From assembly GCA_046542305.1 (NCBI GenBank), contig JBKHBQ010000243.1:1-6120 (forward strand): 6,120 bases of DNA, given 5' to 3'. The notes beneath the pieces were generated by a model. That model was not told where the DNA came from. It saw only the letters and a program-made list of their open reading frames with translations, and made no database searches. Shown here in pieces: positions 1 to 5,668 of this stretch (position 1 is its first letter; every line of letters starts with the position of its first letter). A program made the position numbers and the translations under genes. This stretch comes from JBKHBQ01 sp046542305 (GTDB taxonomy: Bacteria; Bacteroidota; Bacteroidia; Bacteroidales; 4484-276).

Positions 1-2442
1 GAAGTTTTCGCGCTGTTGCTGCTGGTCGTATTTTTCGCAATCGATTTCCACCTTGATCCTTTTCGAAGGTTTGGGGAAAGGATCCATAGAAATATTCAGG
101 CTGGTATCGGCATACACGCGCTGCATGTAGAGCGCCCAGATGGGCAGGGCCATATTGGCGCCCTGTCCGAGCTTGATGGTGCGGAAATGCGCACTGCGGT
201 CCTCGGCGCCCACCCATACGCCGGTGGTCAGTTCAGGAGTGATGCCCATAAACCAGCCGTCTGACTGGTTTTGCGTGGTGCCGGTTTTGCCCGCTATTTC
301 GTTGCGGAAGCCGTACTTGTATTTAAGCCGGATTCCCGTGCCCGTTTCCACCACGCCCTGCATCAGGTTCAGCATCAGGTAGGCTGTTTCTTCGTTCATG
401 GCTTCGTTGGTTTCGGGGGCGAATGTCTCGATGACGTTCCCGAATTTATCCTCAATGCGGGTGACGAAATACGGCTTTGCATGAATGCCCTGATTGGCAT
501 AGGTATTTATGGCGCCGACCATTTCGTAGAGTGAAATATCCGGTGTTCCGAGCGCAATGGCCGGCACGGCGGGAATGTCCGTGGTGATGCCCATTTTTTC
601 AGCCATCTGAATTACTGCCAGCGGCGAAAAACGTTTCATCAGGTACGCCGACACCCAGTTCACCGAGTTGGCCAGCGCCCATTTAAGGGTTACCATCTCG
701 CCTTCCTTTTCGCGGGTGGAATTGCGCGGTGTCCAGTAGGTGCCGTCGGGGAGCTCGATGCTCACCTGTACGTTCGGAATCCTGCTGCAGGGCGAAAATT
801 CACCCGTTGCGGCGCCTTCCTGCATGGCCAGCGTGTAGAGGAAGGGCTTGAATGTGGAGCCAACCTGCCGCCTGCCCTGGGTCACGTGGTCGTATTTGAA
901 ATAGCGGTAATCGATCCCGCCCACATATGCCCGCACCTGTCCGCTTGGCGGATCCACCGACATCAGACCGGCATGAAGGAAAAACTTGAAATACCGGATT
1001 GAATCCATGGGGGTCATCACGGTATCCACGTCGCCTTCCCATGAAAAGACCGTCATTTCGGTAGGGGTATTGAAAGACTTTTCGATGGAATCCTGCGATA
1101 TTCCCGCCAGTTTCAGTTTGCGGTAACGTTCGCTGCGCCGCATGGCCTGGTTCAGGATCTTTTCCACCTGTTCTCTGACCGTATCCGGCTCAAAAACAAA
1201 CGGTGCGTACCGGTAGCCTTTCCAGTGCTCGAAAAATGCGGGCTGCAAATCCTGAGAAAGATGTTCCGTAACGGCATCCTCAGCGTGTTGCTGCAGCCGC
1301 GCGTCGATGGTGGTGAAAATCCTAAGCCCGTCGCGGTAAAGATCGTAGGGGGTGCCGTCGGGTTTGTAATGACTGGCGCACCATTTCATCATCTCACCGC
1401 GCAGAAATTCCTTGAAATAAGTGGCGGTTCCGATGTTATGATCCACGCGCTGGAAGTCTAGCCCGAGGGGCTCTGTCTTTAGCGTGTCGGCCTGTTCCTT
1501 GTCGATGTAGCCGTATTTCACCATTTGCGAGAGCACCACATTGCGGCGTTGCATGGCCAATTCGGGTCGTTTTAACGGATTGTAAAGCGAAGGGTTTTTC
1601 ACCATACCCACCAGCAGCGCCGATTGCAGCAGGTCGAGATGGGCCGGGTCGGTACTGAAATAAACGCGGGAGGCGGATTTGATGCCCACGGCAAGGTTGA
1701 GGAAATCTAATTTGTTGAGATACATTGTGATGATCTCTTCTTTGCTATAGTGTTTTTCGAGTTTTACCGCAATTACCCATTCCTTGAATTTCCTGAATGC
1801 CAGTTCGAGCATGTTTTGGTTGTATTCGCGCGGGAAAAGGTTTTTGGCCAATTGTTGCGTGATGGTGCTTCCGCCGCCTTTGTCCTGGCCTGTCGCGGCA
1901 CCGAATGCCACCCTGCCCAGCGCCCTGATGTCGATGCCTGAATGCTCCCTGAACCGCACATCTTCGGTGGCGATCAGCGCATCGATCAGGTGGGGTGAAA
2001 TATCCTTATAATAAATTTTGCTCCTGTTTTCCACATAATAGGTTCCCAGCAGCTCATCATCGTGCGAATAAATTTCCGAAGCCAGAAAGGTTTGCGGATT
2101 CTCAAGCTCATCAAAAGTGGGCATAAAACCAAACCAACCCATTGAAATCCCGAAAAACATAAACCCTACGCCGATGATCAGCAGCCCGAATATACCCCAG
2201 ATGAAATAAACGTATTTTCTGAATTTCCTGCGTTTATGAGTGTCTTCTTCAGGAGTATCCACATTGGTGGATTTGCTGTCAGGATCGTAGGTATGGCTGA
2301 TGTGCCCTTCACCGGAAACACTTTCCGTTTTTTTTACATTGCGGTGCTGATCGTCATCATGGACCTCATGACTGCCATAGCCCGATGCCTCATAGTGGCT
2401 CTTTTCGCCAGGCCTGTTTTTACTGTTCCTGTTTTCTTCCAT
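1..2442 (-). CDS. mrcA: Penicillin-binding protein 1A, bifunctional transglycosylase/transpeptidase (3' end off the left edge)
   Basis: Class A PBP that polymerises lipid II into glycan strands and cross-links the peptides in the periplasm, anchored in the inner membrane. I read 814 codons without a stop; the C-terminus lies outside the window. Residues 1-76 are a hydrophilic, His/Asp/Glu-rich cytoplasmic tail, and about 77-106 are one membrane segment. The GT51 transglycosylase domain follows, with EDVRFREHSG (catalytic Glu160), GGGSTITQQLAKN (189-201), RKFKEW (second catalytic Glu221) and MYLNKLDFL (240-248). After a linker region typical of large class A PBPs comes the transpeptidase, with all three motifs: STFK (nucleophile Ser529, Lys532), SVN (593-595) and KTGTT (719-723). 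The ATG at 2442 is chosen because an in-frame stop lies 8 codons upstream and AGGA sits about 6 bases before it. gldH lies upstream on the same strand, an arrangement I recall from other Bacteroidota. No defect is visible, so it should be active. The family is certain; the 1A label and symbol are by analogy. Confidence 0.97.
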   Translation of the reverse strand, partial: MEENRNSKNRPGEKSHYEASGYGSHEVHDDDQHRNVKKTESVSGEGHISHTYDPDSKSTNVDTPEEDTHKRRKFRKYVYFIWGIFGLLIIGVGFMFFGISMGWFGFMPTFDELENPQTFLASEIYSHDDELLGTYYVENRSKIYYKDISPHLIDALIATEDVRFREHSGIDIRALGRVAFGAATGQDKGGGSTITQQLAKNLFPREYNQNMLELAFRKFKEWVIAVKLEKHYSKEEIITMYLNKLDFLNLAVGIKSASRVYFSTDPAHLDLLQSALLVGMVKNPSLYNPLKRPELAMQRRNVVLSQMVKYGYIDKEQADTLKTEPLGLDFQRVDHNIGTATYFKEFLRGEMMKWCASHYKPDGTPYDLYRDGLRIFTTIDARLQQHAEDAVTEHLSQDLQPAFFEHWKGYRYAPFVFEPDTVREQVEKILNQAMRRSERYRKLKLAGISQDSIEKSFNTPTEMTVFSWEGDVDTVMTPMDSIRYFKFFLHAGLMSVDPPSGQVRAYVGGIDYRYFKYDHVTQGRRQVGSTFKPFLYTLAMQEGAATGEFSPCSRIPNVQVSIELPDGTYWTPRNSTREKEGEMVTLKWALANSVNWVSAYLMKRFSPLAVIQMAEKMGITTDIPAVPAIALGTPDISLYEMVGAINTYANQGIHAKPYFVTRIEDKFGNVIETFAPETNEAMNEETAYLMLNLMQGVVETGTGIRLKYKYGFRNEIAGKTGTTQNQSDGWFMGITPELTTGVWVGAEDRSAHFRTIKLGQGANMALPIWALYMQRVYADTSLNISMDPFPKPSKRIKVEIDCEKYDQQQQRENF

Positions 2443-2477
2443 CAGATTCCTGCAAGTCCCGGATTAGTTTTGATTGC

Positions 2478-2497
2478 AATTCCGGTATGTTCTCCGG
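2478..2497. repeat. Small inverted repeat in the pbp1A leader
   Basis: Two CCGG cores separated by 8-10 bases, each flanked on the outer side by AATT, lie 36-55 bases before the pbp1A start. On the plus strand the left arm is AATTCCGG and the right arm CCGGACAATT, so two extra bases break the symmetry. As RNA only a 5-base-pair stem (UCCGG/CCGGA) forms. It could be a weak hairpin, a protein site, or chance. Confidence 0.2.
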
Positions 2498-2523
2498 ACA
2501 ATTTTTGTGTTATGATCTTTATT

Positions 2524-2541
2524 GTTTGCCCATTAGCAAAC
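2524..2541. repeat. Perfect 6-base inverted repeat (GTTTGC/GCAAAC) upstream of pbp1A
   Basis: The arms GTTTGC and GCAAAC are separated by 6 bases, about 80-100 bases before the pbp1A start. If transcription starts from the -7 box at 2566-2573, this lies just inside the 5' end of the mRNA and could fold as a short hairpin. There is no U-tract on the minus strand after it, so it is not a terminator. The function is unknown and chance is possible. Confidence 0.25.
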
Positions 2542-2565
2542 GATTCATCCTTTAATTTAATATGG

Positions 2566-2573
2566 CAAAACTA
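2566..2573 (-). promoter_or_regulatory. Candidate Bacteroidota -7 box for pbp1A
   Basis: On the minus strand the sequence is TAGTTTTG, an exact match to the TAnnTTTG -7 consensus of the Bacteroidota primary sigma factor. It lies in the 168-base gap between gldH and pbp1A and would give an mRNA leader of about 115-120 bases. No TTTG or TTG -33 element is seen at the usual distance of about 19-21 bases, so it may be weak or fortuitous. If real, pbp1A is not wholly dependent on read-through from gldH. Confidence 0.35.
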
Positions 2574-2610
2574 AAACAAATTTCTTTGAGCGGTATTTCC
2601 TCCTGTTATG

Positions 2611-3126
2611 TTATTCTTCCTGTTTTTCAATGCGTATTCCGATGCTTTGGATGTCCTTCAATGTGTCCTGCCGCATGGCCTGCCTGATCTCAAAACGGTA
2701 GGTGCCTGTTGCCGGAAACCTGAGGTTTTTGCGAACCGGTACCTGTAAATCCTTAATGTTGCCGAAACCGCTGCCTCTCCATTCGCCGGTTTTATCGGCC
2801 AGGATCAGTTCGATGGTGTCGCGGGCCATGGTCTGGTTTGGAAAATAGGTATTCATGAAAAGATAAAAATTGCTGTACCTGTAGTCGGTGGTGTGGCGCA
2901 GGTTGATCATAAACCGGCAGGCGGACAGGGTGTCGCCGATATCCACCATGAACACTGCCGCTGAATCCTTGTGCCAGCCCTCCGGTGAAATCTCCCGGCT
3001 CTGATCGTACAACCGTCCCGCGTCGCAGGAGGTCAGCAACAGGATAACGACGAAATAAACTGCTGTGAGAAATGTCTTATTAATAATCAATGGTTTATAG
3101 ATTTGGCTGTTCGATGTTTTCAGCAA
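2611..3126 (-). CDS. gldH: Gliding-motility-type lipoprotein GldH
   Basis: Small lipoprotein of the GldH family, a cell-envelope protein needed for gliding in Flavobacterium and also found in non-gliding Bacteroidota, so it does not prove motility. The 171-residue reading has a hydrophobic stretch at about 18-32 ending in a lipobox LLTSC, with Cys34 as the predicted lipidated residue. The mature part carries family-like segments: GWHKDS (50-55), a Asn-Leu-Arg then DYRYSN stretch (75-86), DTIELILADKTGEWRGSGFG (103-122), and a C-terminal FEIRQAMR-type strand. The start is uncertain. Position 3126 is a TTG; another TTG at 3090 would give a more usual signal peptide of 21 residues before the Cys; the nearest ATG (3145) is out of frame by one base and preceded by AGGTGA. 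An in-frame stop at 3142-3144 limits extension. It precedes pbp1A on the same strand. Confidence 0.88.
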   Translation of the reverse strand: MLKTSNSQIYKPLIINKTFLTAVYFVVILLLTSCDAGRLYDQSREISPEGWHKDSAAVFMVDIGDTLSACRFMINLRHTTDYRYSNFYLFMNTYFPNQTMARDTIELILADKTGEWRGSGFGNIKDLQVPVRKNLRFPATGTYRFEIRQAMRQDTLKDIQSIGIRIEKQEE

Positions 3127-3274
3127 AGCTAATGTTTTCTTTCATATCACCTCATCCGGATGATGGAATTTCATTCGTTGGCGAGCTGACGGGATGTTTA
3201 TCAGGTCAAAAAATGTAAGGCCGGTTTTGCGTTAACTGCTTAACAAATAAATTTTTTATCCCATTGAGGAATCG

Positions 3275-3282
3275 TATCTTTG
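3275..3282 (+). promoter_or_regulatory. rocD: Candidate Bacteroidota -7 box for rocD
   Basis: TATCTTTG matches the TAnnTTTG -7 consensus exactly. It lies 52 bases before the rocD ATG, so the transcript would start near 3288 with an A/T-rich leader of about 45 bases. That leader has no Shine-Dalgarno sequence, which is usual in this phylum. A T-run (TTTTTTA, 3252-3258) sits where a -33 TTTG would be expected but is not a clear match. Confidence 0.6.
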
Positions 3283-3334
3283 CAGCACCATATTCAGTAA
3301 TTATTATTTATCAATTATAAAAACAAAACTCGCT

Positions 3335-4558
3335 ATGTCAGAAAAGATCACTTCTCAAATGGCCATGGATTTGGAGGACAAATACGGTGCACATAACTAT
3401 CATCCGCTGCCGGTAGTGCTGTCCAGAGGCGAAGGTCCATTTGTATGGGATGTAGAAGGTAAGAAGTATTTCGATTTCCTGTCGGCATACTCAGCCGTAA
3501 ACCAGGGACACTGCCATCCTCATATTATCAATGCACTTGTTGAGCAGGCCAAAACGCTCACACTTACATCGAGGGCTTTCTTCAACGATGCGCTCGGCCC
3601 GTATGAAAAATACATCACCGAATATTTCGGCTATGATAAGGTACTGCCGATGAACACCGGTGCCGAGGCCGACGAAACCGCCATCAAATTATGTCGCAAG
3701 TGGGCGTATGATGTGAAAGGCGTACCGGCTGATCAGGCAAAAATCGTCGTGTGCGAAGGCAATTTCCACGGACGTACCACCACCATCATTTCGATGTCGA
3801 CCGACCCGGATGCCAAAGGCGGCTTCGGACCCTATACCCCCGGTTTCGAAGTGGTTCCCTATAACGATATTCCCTCGCTGGAAAAAGCGCTCGAAGATCC
3901 CAATGTGGCAGGTTTTCTGGTGGAGCCCATTCAGGGCGAGGCAGGAGTGTATGTTCCTGAAGACGGCTATCTGAAAAAAGCTTTCGAATTGTGTAAATCC
4001 AAAAATGTGCTTTTCATTGCTGATGAGGTACAGACCGGTATTGCACGTACAGGCAAACTGCTCGCCTGCGATCACGAAAATGTTCGTCCCGATATCCTTA
4101 TCCTGGGTAAAGCCCTTTCGGGTGGTGTGTTCCCGGTATCTGCCGTACTGGCCGACGATGATATTATGCTGGTGATCAAGCCCGGGCAGCATGGTTCCAC
4201 TTTTGGCGGAAACCCTGTTGCTGCACGTGTAGCCGTTGCAGCCCTGCAGGTGGTGAAAGATGAAAATCTTACGGAGCGTGCCGAAAAACTGGGTAAAATC
4301 TTCCGCGAAGAAATGAGAAAGATCGATTCGGACATGGTAGAGTTGGTTCGTGGAAAAGGCCTGCTCAATGCTGTCGTTATCCGGCCGAAAAACGGAAAGG
4401 AAGCCTGGGATGTGTGCGTGAAAATGGCTGAAAACGGCCTGCTGGCCAAGCCCACCCATCAGCACATCATCCGCTTTGCCCCGCCGTTGATCATTTCTGA
4501 GGAGCAACTGATGGAAGCTGTGGAGGTGATTAAAAAATCCATCCTGTTTTTTGGTTAA
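3335..4558 (+). CDS. rocD: Ornithine--oxo-acid aminotransferase (ornithine 5-aminotransferase)
   Basis: PLP-dependent class III aminotransferase that transfers the delta-amino group of ornithine to 2-oxoglutarate, giving glutamate 5-semialdehyde and glutamate; it links arginine breakdown with proline and glutamate in the cytosol. The protein is 407 residues, full length for the family. Lys259 in ILGKALSGG is the Schiff-base lysine; Asp230 and Gln233 (ADEVQTG) contact the cofactor; Phe144 and Arg147 lie in GNFHGR. Tyr22 (NYHPLPV), Tyr52 (AYSAVNQGHCHP), Glu202 (QGEAG) and Arg380 (IIRFAPP) correspond to substrate-site residues of human ornithine aminotransferase, each at a constant offset of 33 from the human numbering as I remember it. 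This separates it from the related acetylornithine and GABA aminotransferases. The ATG at 3335 is preceded by an A-rich leader. It is transcribed alone, divergent from gldH, and ends at a hairpin terminator. Confidence 0.96.
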   Translation: MSEKITSQMAMDLEDKYGAHNYHPLPVVLSRGEGPFVWDVEGKKYFDFLSAYSAVNQGHCHPHIINALVEQAKTLTLTSRAFFNDALGPYEKYITEYFGYDKVLPMNTGAEADETAIKLCRKWAYDVKGVPADQAKIVVCEGNFHGRTTTIISMSTDPDAKGGFGPYTPGFEVVPYNDIPSLEKALEDPNVAGFLVEPIQGEAGVYVPEDGYLKKAFELCKSKNVLFIADEVQTGIARTGKLLACDHENVRPDILILGKALSGGVFPVSAVLADDDIMLVIKPGQHGSTFGGNPVAARVAVAALQVVKDENLTERAEKLGKIFREEMRKIDSDMVELVRGKGLLNAVVIRPKNGKEAWDVCVKMAENGLLAKPTHQHIIRFAPPLIISEEQLMEAVEVIKKSILFFG

Positions 4559-4577
4559 TCCTTGCAAAGAAAAATGC

Positions 4578-4612
4578 AAAAGCCGCCCGGAAGTTCTGAG
4601 CGGCTTTTTTTT
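4578..4612 (+). terminator. Rho-independent terminator of rocD
   Basis: A perfect 9-base-pair stem, AAAAGCCGC (4578-4586) with GCGGCTTTT (4600-4608), and a 13-base loop, followed by a T-run to 4612. It starts 19 bases after the rocD stop codon, which fits an intrinsic terminator on the plus strand. Confidence 0.88.
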
Positions 4613-4617
4613 CTGTG

Positions 4618-4656
4618 AAAAAGAAAAAGGCTGTCCCGGGGAGGGTACAGCCTTTT
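4618..4656 (-). terminator. Probable terminator of the superoxide dismutase gene
   Basis: A perfect 10-base-pair stem, AAAAGGCTGT (4625-4634) with ACAGCCTTTT (4647-4656), and a 12-base G/C-rich loop. Read on the minus strand, the stem is followed by TTTTTCTTT, a good U-tract, so it best serves the sod transcript, whose stop codon lies 110 bases upstream on that strand. On the plus strand only four T's follow, so it would be a weaker backstop for rocD. The two hairpins sit back to back between convergent genes. Confidence 0.75.
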
Positions 4657-4680
4657 CACTATTAACCAAATTAGTGAGCT

Positions 4681-4746
4681 ATGAAAAAAAAATACTATTC
4701 CTGCAATGTTTTAGTGATTGCTTATATTGAACTTCTTGCATACTAA
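4681..4746 (+). other. Possible 21-codon micro-ORF between convergent genes
   Basis: An ATG followed by three Lys codons opens a 21-residue frame beginning MKKKYYSC, then a hydrophobic stretch, ending with TAA at 4744-4746. It resembles the start of a signal peptide. No ribosome-binding site or -7 box is evident, and it sits just past two terminators. It may be a chance ORF, the remnant of a lost gene, or a small peptide gene. No function can be assigned. Confidence 0.12.
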
Positions 4747-4766
4747 CGCAGGAAATATGTTTTTGT

Positions 4767-5396
4767 TTAGCCATTAACATTTTTAAAGAATTCTGCTACC
4801 TGGTTCCAGTTCACCACGTTCCACCAGGCGTCGATATAATCCGGACGCTTGTTCTGGTACTTCAGGTAATATGCATGTTCCCATACGTCGAGGCCAAGGA
4901 TGGGATGTCCTTTCTGGTCGGCAACATCCATCAGCGGGCTGTCCTGGTTCGGGGTGGAGGTCACCTTCAGGTTCCCTGAACCATCCACGATCAGCCATGC
5001 CCAACCACTGCCGAAACGGCCTGCAGCGGCATTGCTGAATTCCTCCTTAAATTTGTCGAATGAACCGAATGCCTTATCGATGGCTTCTGCCAGTTCACCT
5101 TGGGGTTTGCCACCTCCATCTTTCGACATTACTTTCCAGAACAAATCGTGGTTAAGAAATCCGCCGCCATTATTTCTTACGGCTGCAGGTGCTCCCGACA
5201 TCCGCTTAAGCAGCTCCGCAAATTCCAAGTTCTCGTATTCGCTGCCCTTCACGGCGTTCATGAATTTATCATAATATCCACGGTGATGCTTTGTGTAGTG
5301 CAATTCCATGGTTTGTGCATCAATGTAAGGCTCCAATGCATCATAAGCATAGGGCATATCGGGAAATTGCAAATCTTTAACTGCTTTCTTCAACAT
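4767..5396 (-). CDS. sodA: Superoxide dismutase, Fe/Mn family, manganese-type signature
   Basis: Converts superoxide to oxygen and hydrogen peroxide; no signal peptide is seen, so it should be cytosolic. From the ATG at 5396 the protein is 209 residues, usual for the family. The four metal ligands are present: His33 (ELHYTKHH), His83 (NHDLFW), Asp170 and His174 (DVWEHAYY). Two positions that separate metal types point to Mn: the NNGGGFLNH stretch has Gly where Fe enzymes carry the active-site Gln, and Gln151 is present in NQDSPLM as in Mn enzymes. A cambialistic enzyme cannot be excluded. The frame stays open to another ATG at 5447, adding 17 residues. I prefer 5396 because the family begins close to the LPYAxDALEP-like segment (here MPYAYDALEP) and because the extra stretch is occupied by an inverted repeat that looks like leader sequence. 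It is monocistronic and convergent with rocD. Confidence 0.96.
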   Translation of the reverse strand: MLKKAVKDLQFPDMPYAYDALEPYIDAQTMELHYTKHHRGYYDKFMNAVKGSEYENLEFAELLKRMSGAPAAVRNNGGGFLNHDLFWKVMSKDGGGKPQGELAEAIDKAFGSFDKFKEEFSNAAAGRFGSGWAWLIVDGSGNLKVTSTPNQDSPLMDVADQKGHPILGLDVWEHAYYLKYQNKRPDYIDAWWNVVNWNQVAEFFKNVNG

Positions 5397-5409
5397 AATT
5401 TTTTTTGCT

Positions 5410-5444
5410 TTATCTGGTTCGTAATTTAAATTGTGTCCAGATAA
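5410..5444. promoter_or_regulatory. Inverted repeat in the sod leader (candidate operator or mRNA hairpin)
   Basis: The perfect 8-base arms TTATCTGG (5410-5417) and CCAGATAA (5437-5444) flank a 19-base spacer that itself contains the palindrome AATTTAAATT (5423-5432). The element ends 13 bases before the preferred sod ATG and lies downstream of the candidate promoter. It could be a binding site for a dimeric regulator or a stem-loop in the mRNA leader controlling translation. No known regulator consensus is recognised. Confidence 0.45.
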
Positions 5445-5469
5445 CATCCTATTTCCGTAGTTGTTTACC

Positions 5470-5477
5470 TAAATATA
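5470..5477 (-). promoter_or_regulatory. Weak candidate -7 box for the superoxide dismutase gene
   Basis: On the minus strand the sequence is TATATTTA, 7 of 8 bases of the TAnnTTTG consensus, with TTTCG about 20 bases further upstream as a poor -33 element. It would place the transcript start near 5464 and give a leader of about 68 bases that contains the whole inverted repeat at 5410-5444. The region is very A/T-rich, so a chance match is possible. Confidence 0.3.
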
Positions 5478-5538
5478 TTTTTTTGTGATTTTTAACGAAA
5501 GTATACAGCTTGCCTCGCCAAAACGCAGTGAAGGCGGA

Positions 5539-5650
5539 TTGGCAGTTGGCAGTCGTTAGTGGGCATAGGAAAGTCGGCTGTCCTCAGTTAGCAGTTTTCA
5601 GTCGGCAATCTCCAGTCGACAAGATCAAACATCAAACATCGGGCATGTCA
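5539..5650. repeat. Degenerate 7-base-period tandem repeat array
   Basis: Cut every 7 bases from 5539, the sequence reads TTGGCAG, TTGGCAG, TCGTTAG, TGGGCAT, AGGAAAG, TCGGCTG, TCCTCAG, TTAGCAG, TTTTCAG, TCGGCAA, TCTCCAG, TCGACAA: twelve units without an indel. Against the consensus TCGGCAG I count 61 of 84 matching bases. The same 7-base register continues into a second unit type (GATCAAA, CATCAAA, CATCGGG, CATGTCA) up to 5650. It lies between the 3' end of the TonB-receptor-like gene and the sod promoter. It encodes no recognisable protein, is not a CRISPR (no spacers), and has no inverted-repeat termini. The function is unknown. Confidence 0.65.
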
Positions 5651-5668
5651 ATGTTGGAATCAGCAACA

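Noticed and set aside
2236..2574. A 112-codon hydrophobic-looking plus-strand frame
   Set aside because: It is antisense to the N-terminal part of the PBP gene and to its leader; its hydrophobic look comes from the complement of Asp/Glu/Lys/His codons in the PBP tail.
3152..3163. Perfect 12-base palindrome TCATCCGGATGA upstream of gldH
   Set aside because: One or two perfect 12-base palindromes are expected by chance in about 6 kb, and nothing else supports an operator here.
3231..3244. Inverted repeat GTTAA/TTAAC about 30 bases upstream of the rocD -7 box
   Set aside because: The arms are only 5 bases long in A/T-rich DNA, so it is too weak to call a regulatory site.
3689..4669. A 326-codon open frame on the minus strand opposite rocD
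   Set aside because: It lies antisense to a certain, full-length aminotransferase gene, shows no recognisable motif, and runs through both terminator hairpins. It is explained by codon bias of the real gene.
4698..4754. Distant inverted repeat TTCCTGC/GCAGGAA
   Set aside because: Seven-base arms with a 43-base loop and no U-tract; not a convincing terminator or regulatory hairpin.
5397..5447. Start of the superoxide dismutase at the upstream ATG (17 extra residues)
   Set aside because: The extra residues match no part of the family and coincide with the inverted repeat; the Met at 5396 gives a normal length. The longer form cannot be formally excluded.
5512..5538. G/C-rich patch with GCCTCGCC and GGCGGA arms next to the heptamer array
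   Set aside because: It looks a little like a REP-type element, but only four Watson-Crick pairs form and a single copy is visible, so I cannot support the call.
5539..5650. CRISPR array
   Set aside because: Units are 7 bases long, directly adjacent and degenerate, with no spacers and no cas genes nearby.
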